NCBI GenBank assembly: GCA_009741485.1
Contig: CM019238.1
Coordinates: 11,801,030 to 11,865,029 of the forward strand
Reading direction: 5' to 3'
Length of the DNA stretch: 64,000 nucleotides
From: Malurus cyaneus samueli
Taxonomy: Eukaryota; Chordata; Aves; Passeriformes; Maluridae
Positions 60,342 through 64,000 of this stretch are shown here, piece by piece; within the stretch, counting starts at the first letter, position 1, and every line of letters begins with the position of its first letter. The notes under the pieces were generated by a model that was not told the DNA's origin, did no database searches, and worked only from the letters and a program-made list of their open reading frames with translations. The position numbers and the translations under genes were made by a program.

Positions 60342-63300
60342 CTGGAAGACACAAACACAGCAGCATTAGGAATTTGCTGGACTGCAGGAACACAGCTCAG
60401 ATGCAGCCTGGCACCTGCACACGAGCTGCCATCGTCCTGCCATCCTCATCTTGCTCATAGCTCAGTGAGCACCTGGAAGCAAACTGCTGTCCAAAGGATA
60501 CAACCTGGCTTTTGTACAAGTATTCAACCCCTGGGAAGGAATGCAGGAAGCTTCAGGCAAAATTCTGGGGCATTGAAGTGCCCCTGTGGCTGTCAAAACC
60601 CCTGAGCTGCAGGTGAGACTGGCAAATCTTCTTGTGTCAGGTTAAACTCAGGCTGACAGCAGGGGTCTTGAGATGTTTCATTCTCCTTCCTTCCCGAAAG
60701 TCACAGCATCTCAACACCCTGCACTCCACCTCTCTAGTCAGACTTTTAGGAAACACCTCCCCTTTGAAGGACAATCCTAAGACCCTGGATCTGCATCTTG
60801 AGGCAGCTCAGCATCTGCACAGATTACATTGCAGATGCCCAGGGATGAGCATCATACTCATCACTGATTAAAAAACCCAGGGCCTAGAATGAAGCAAGCG
60901 TTGGGGCCACAGCCCAGTCATATCGTGGGAGGCCCTGATTAACAGGGCTCTGCTAATGGCACAAATTAGCTCATTAGCATCCAGATGATTTGGGAACGGG
61001 CTGCAGCAGCAGGGAAGAAATCCAAAGCGCCGCGTTAAGGCTCTGTCCTCACATGGCCACTGTCCCAAGACTCACCCAGCAGCAGTCACTGCTGCACTCC
61101 CTGCTGTGCATGGCTCTGCCATCATTTCCTTCTCTGGGAGACACCACCAAGGGACATCTGTCCCCCTGGGGCACCACTGCCACTGTGAAAGTCTCCTCCT
61201 GTGCTGCCCTGCTGGGCTGTGAAGGAAGCTGAGCTGGGCTGGAACTGCAAAGGCACCACAGGAAACACCACCCTCACCCTCTCTGAGCCCCATCCCACCA
61301 CCCACATCCAGGCTTGGACCCACCACACCTCCAGAACACCCATTCCTTGCAGCATCTCCTTTATCTCCAGCCACACTGAACCAAGGCAATCAGCTGAACT
61401 CCCAGCGAGCTGCACACCAGAGCTTAAAAGCACGCCTGCCACCCAAAGCGACTGGCATCTGATGTGTAAAGAGAAGAGATTAATTCTGTTCTATTACATC
61501 CTACATTTGGGTGGGCAAATAAATTAGTAATGTCACCTCTTTCATTATCAAGAGCAGCACAGTTTGTTTGCTCAGGCTGCCATACAACAAAGAGTAAAAT
61601 GGAAACCTCCTGGGAGCTGGGCACTGCAGTTTCTGATTCACAGCACAGTGGGAAGAGATGCTGCCACCGGTTCTTCTCCACCTGCAGATTCCTCTGCCAA
61701 AGCAGTTCCTCCTGCAGCTGCCAGAGGAGCAATTTCTGCAGCTGCTTACCTGGTTTTTCCTCCTGGTCCCTCCCTTGGCTGTGTCTCCTCTCTGCCTTGC
61801 CAAAACCAAGTTTTGCAGAAAATGTATCAGCCCTACTGCCCTCCCTAAATCACTTGGCAGACTTAAAAAACAGAGGGAGGAAGGGATTCAGAAAAAGGAC
61901 CACATTTTGGGCTGTCTTCTTTGCCTTTTGGGCGTTCCTTTAGCACTCATCCTCCTCATAATGTTTTCAGCTAGTCCCCTGATGCAAGCAGACAGGAATA
62001 GGACATCACAGGACAGAAGCGGACCTGGTGAAGGGCATTTGGGATCTGAGACGCCACTGCAGGATGGGTCTGGATGTCCCGGGCTCTCTCTGCAGTGCAT
62101 TGTCCCCACAAAGGGCAGACCAGCAGGATGCCTGGGGGTCTATGGGTTTTTCCCCTCCCCAGGTCAGAGCTGAGATCTGCCATGAAAGCTCCTCCAGGGA
62201 AACACAAGGTACACAAAAGCTCCAGGACGGTGGATACAGAGGCAGCAATGCCACAAAGCACCATCACTGCATCCATGGACATGTGAAGTGGAGGAGAGAA
62301 GTGGGAGAAGGTTGGATATTTTAAGCTGCTGTTTGCAATGACTCCCCCTTTGATTCTCCCCATTCCCTTTCCAGAGCCCAGCTCTCAGCTGGCAAAACCT
62401 ATCAAACACTGAGAGAAGAGCAAGTCCGGGATCAAGGCTTTTCCCCAAGGATGAAGAGAGGCGCTGAATAGGAGGGGAGGGTCAGAGCGACAGCACGAAC
62501 AATGGCACCACCCGGGAGCAAAATTCACACGGCAGAGGGGCCGGGCAGAGCGGGGCTGCCTCATCTCCCACCCAGCACTGGAGGGAGCTCAGCCCCTCTG
62601 CTCCCAAATCCTACGCCGGAGCTGCAGTTCAGCTGCATCCTCACAGCCCCACATGGCATCTGGGTACCAGGAAAGACCTCTACAGTCATCGAGTTCAACC
62701 ACTGATCATCAAATCAAATCAAATCATTGATCACCAGCCATCCCTCCTGTGAGGGATGAAACCACAAATCCCTGTGATGTGGGACAGCAATGAAAACTTT
62801 GCAGATAGAAGGATGCATTGCTCAAACTTTCCACCAAGTTTTTACTTATTTATGTATTCAAGCACCAGCTAACATTTTCAAGGAAAAAAACAACCCTGAA
62901 GCTTGTCTTGTGAAGACACAGTGAAATGGTTGCCACCTTTTAGTCAAACAAAAACCCGGCTGAGATTTGAACTTAAAGTGAGCGAAAGTAGAAGTAACAG
63001 ATTGCCTGCTCATTTGCAGGGGCGGCATCGTGTGTGCTTTTGCGGGGAGGGATGGATTTCACAAACCATCTGCCAGAATCTGCTGGGCCACAAGCAGTCC
63101 TAGGACAACAGCTCAGAAATCCTGTTTCAATCTTCCCCTCTTTTTGAGTCCGCGCTGCAAGCTCAGGAATGCAACTTCCCAGTCTTTTCCTAATCATTCA
63201 ATCTTAAAGCAGGCTCCAAAAAGTAAAGGAAAATGCCACTGTAAGGCAGTCAGAGAAGGGACAACACAAGCTCAGACCTTCAGGAAAAACAAGTATGACA

Positions 63301-64000
63301 ATTCAGCTCTGCAGGTATTGCTTGCTCTGGAGGAGCAAGGACAGTCAGCTCCCCAGCTTGTGTCTGCAAGGGGGAGAGCAAAAGGAAGGGAGCATCGCTA
63401 ATCCAGGAGCCAAACCTGTATGAAGCAAGTGTTTAATATGTGATTTCCTCCTGCCCCACAAATATAAATGTGAAATTCAAAGCAAATTGACAGAACAGAA
63501 CTGCTGGCTCTTCTCTTCAGGCTCCACACGCTACCAGGGGATCATAAATACACACCAGCCCTTATCTAAACTATAGTCAGGGCTAGAGCTGTGCAGTGTC
63601 TTAATTCAGAATAGGCTGAAGTTTGACACATCAAGCCACAAAAAAATGAGCAAGTAAATCAAATGGCAGTGTGTTTTCAGGCAACAGGAGTTGGACTTTT
63701 CCTTTGTTTTTAGAAGAATCTGCCAGTCCACTGAAAAACTGCTGCATGGGGACACTAGGCAAGAAAAACCTTTCCAAAGCAGTGAACTTTTACAAGCCCC
63801 CAAAGCCACCGACACGGTAACAGCCAAAGCAAAATTTCCCTGCCCCAGCTCATTAACAAACTCACTAATTATCCGATTTAATTAGCCTCCTCCATGCGAG
63901 CGTGACCCAGGCCACGAGGGGAACATTCTGCCTTCTGAGGACCACTACTCCCAGCTCCATTTCTGTATCCCAGTCACAGGGAGATGTCACACCCACCCTC
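60342..64000 (-). other. GPC3: GPC3 intron 3, 3' part (continues beyond window)
   Basis: Sequence upstream of the exon 4 acceptor. The large exon 3 (about 0.7 kb in human) was looked for and is not present, so the intron extends past 64000. It contains a weak CR1 fragment (62668-62760) and a short aaatc repeat. The 171-residue plus-strand ORF at 61658-62173 is hydrophobic and leucine-rich but matches no family I know. Confidence 0.85.
62668..62760 (-). mobile_element. Degraded CR1-like LINE fragment with (aaatc)n
   Basis: caggaaagacctctacagtc followed by atcgagttcaacc resembles the antisense CR1 block (aaagacctctaagatcatcgagtccaacc type). It is interrupted by three to four aaatc units (62705-62724), then gatcaccagcc. 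It is short and diverged, and the boundaries are approximate. Confidence 0.55.

Larger units (their letters stand above)
6590..64000 (-). other. GPC3: GPC3 gene, 3' part (exons 4-8 with introns; 5' end outside window)
   Basis: Five exons on the minus strand translate into consecutive segments of glypican-3. Phases are consistent: exon 4 starts at a codon boundary, introns 4 and 5 are phase 2, intron 6 is phase 0 and intron 7 is phase 1. The joined coding length is 714 nt (237 residues plus stop). From remembered human GPC3, the segment starting at exon 4 should be about 236 residues of a 580-residue protein, so the C-terminal portion looks complete and intact. Known role of the family: a GPI-anchored heparan-sulfate proteoglycan that tunes Wnt, Hedgehog, BMP and FGF signals; human loss causes Simpson-Golabi-Behmel overgrowth. 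The match to GPC3 rather than other glypicans rests on conserved strings in exons 4, 5, 6 and 8 and on the order of exons. The 5' exons and promoter are not in the window. Confidence 0.95.

Noticed and set aside
61658..62173. 171-residue leucine-rich plus-strand ORF, membrane-protein-like
   Set aside because: The hydrophobicity comes from a pyrimidine-rich (ctt/ctg) stretch; other overlapping frames are also open. No family match.
60342..64000. Search for GPC3 exon 3
   Set aside because: No long glypican-like open segment with the expected cysteine pattern is present; exon 3 must be outside the window.

Overview
The window is vertebrate nuclear DNA, almost certainly from a bird. Two observations point there. 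First, there are two clear CR1-type LINE 3' fragments (about 10496-10755 and 45737-45945) and two weaker ones, the dominant avian retroposon family; no mammalian Alu, B1 or L1-like sequence was noticed. Second, a split gene on the minus strand matches glypican-3 (GPC3) exon by exon.

The only protein-coding gene I can support is GPC3, read right to left. Five coding exons are present: exon 4 (60208-60341), exon 5 (58350-58475), exon 6 (47796-47916), exon 7 (31491-31647) and the terminal coding exon 8 (7582-7757). Exon numbers assume the 8-exon human layout. All internal boundaries have GT/AG splice sites and the reading phases join without a break. Together they give 714 nt, which is 237 residues plus a stop. 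This corresponds to the C-terminal 40 percent of glypican-3: the end of the cysteine-rich core with the furin-type site, the heparan-sulfate attachment region and the GPI-signal tail. Exons 1-3 lie beyond position 64000. A 3' UTR of roughly 1 kb is likely below the stop codon, ending near an AATAAA at 6614-6609.

Layout: 1 to about 6590 is intergenic DNA downstream of GPC3, with a striking 47-bp minisatellite at 903-1230. Then come the 3' UTR and exon 8, intron 7 (23.7 kb), exon 7, intron 6 (16.1 kb), exon 6, intron 5 (10.4 kb), exon 5, intron 4 (1.7 kb), exon 4, and part of intron 3 to the end. The introns hold CR1 fragments, an 18-bp minisatellite, short tandem repeats, several CpG-dense patches (the strongest at 46590-46935) and several AT-rich, CpG-poor, apparently unique blocks that look like candidate conserved regulatory sequence.

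Glypican-3 is a GPI-anchored heparan-sulfate proteoglycan that modulates Wnt, Hedgehog, BMP and FGF signalling at the cell surface. No tRNA, rRNA, CRISPR array or prokaryotic-style gene cluster was seen. The many medium-length ORFs elsewhere have no recognisable family signature and are best read as chance. I did not find a clear new biological system. The most useful leads are the intragenic CpG island, the tandem arrays, two perfect palindromic structures and the species-specific changes in the GPC3 C-terminal region.
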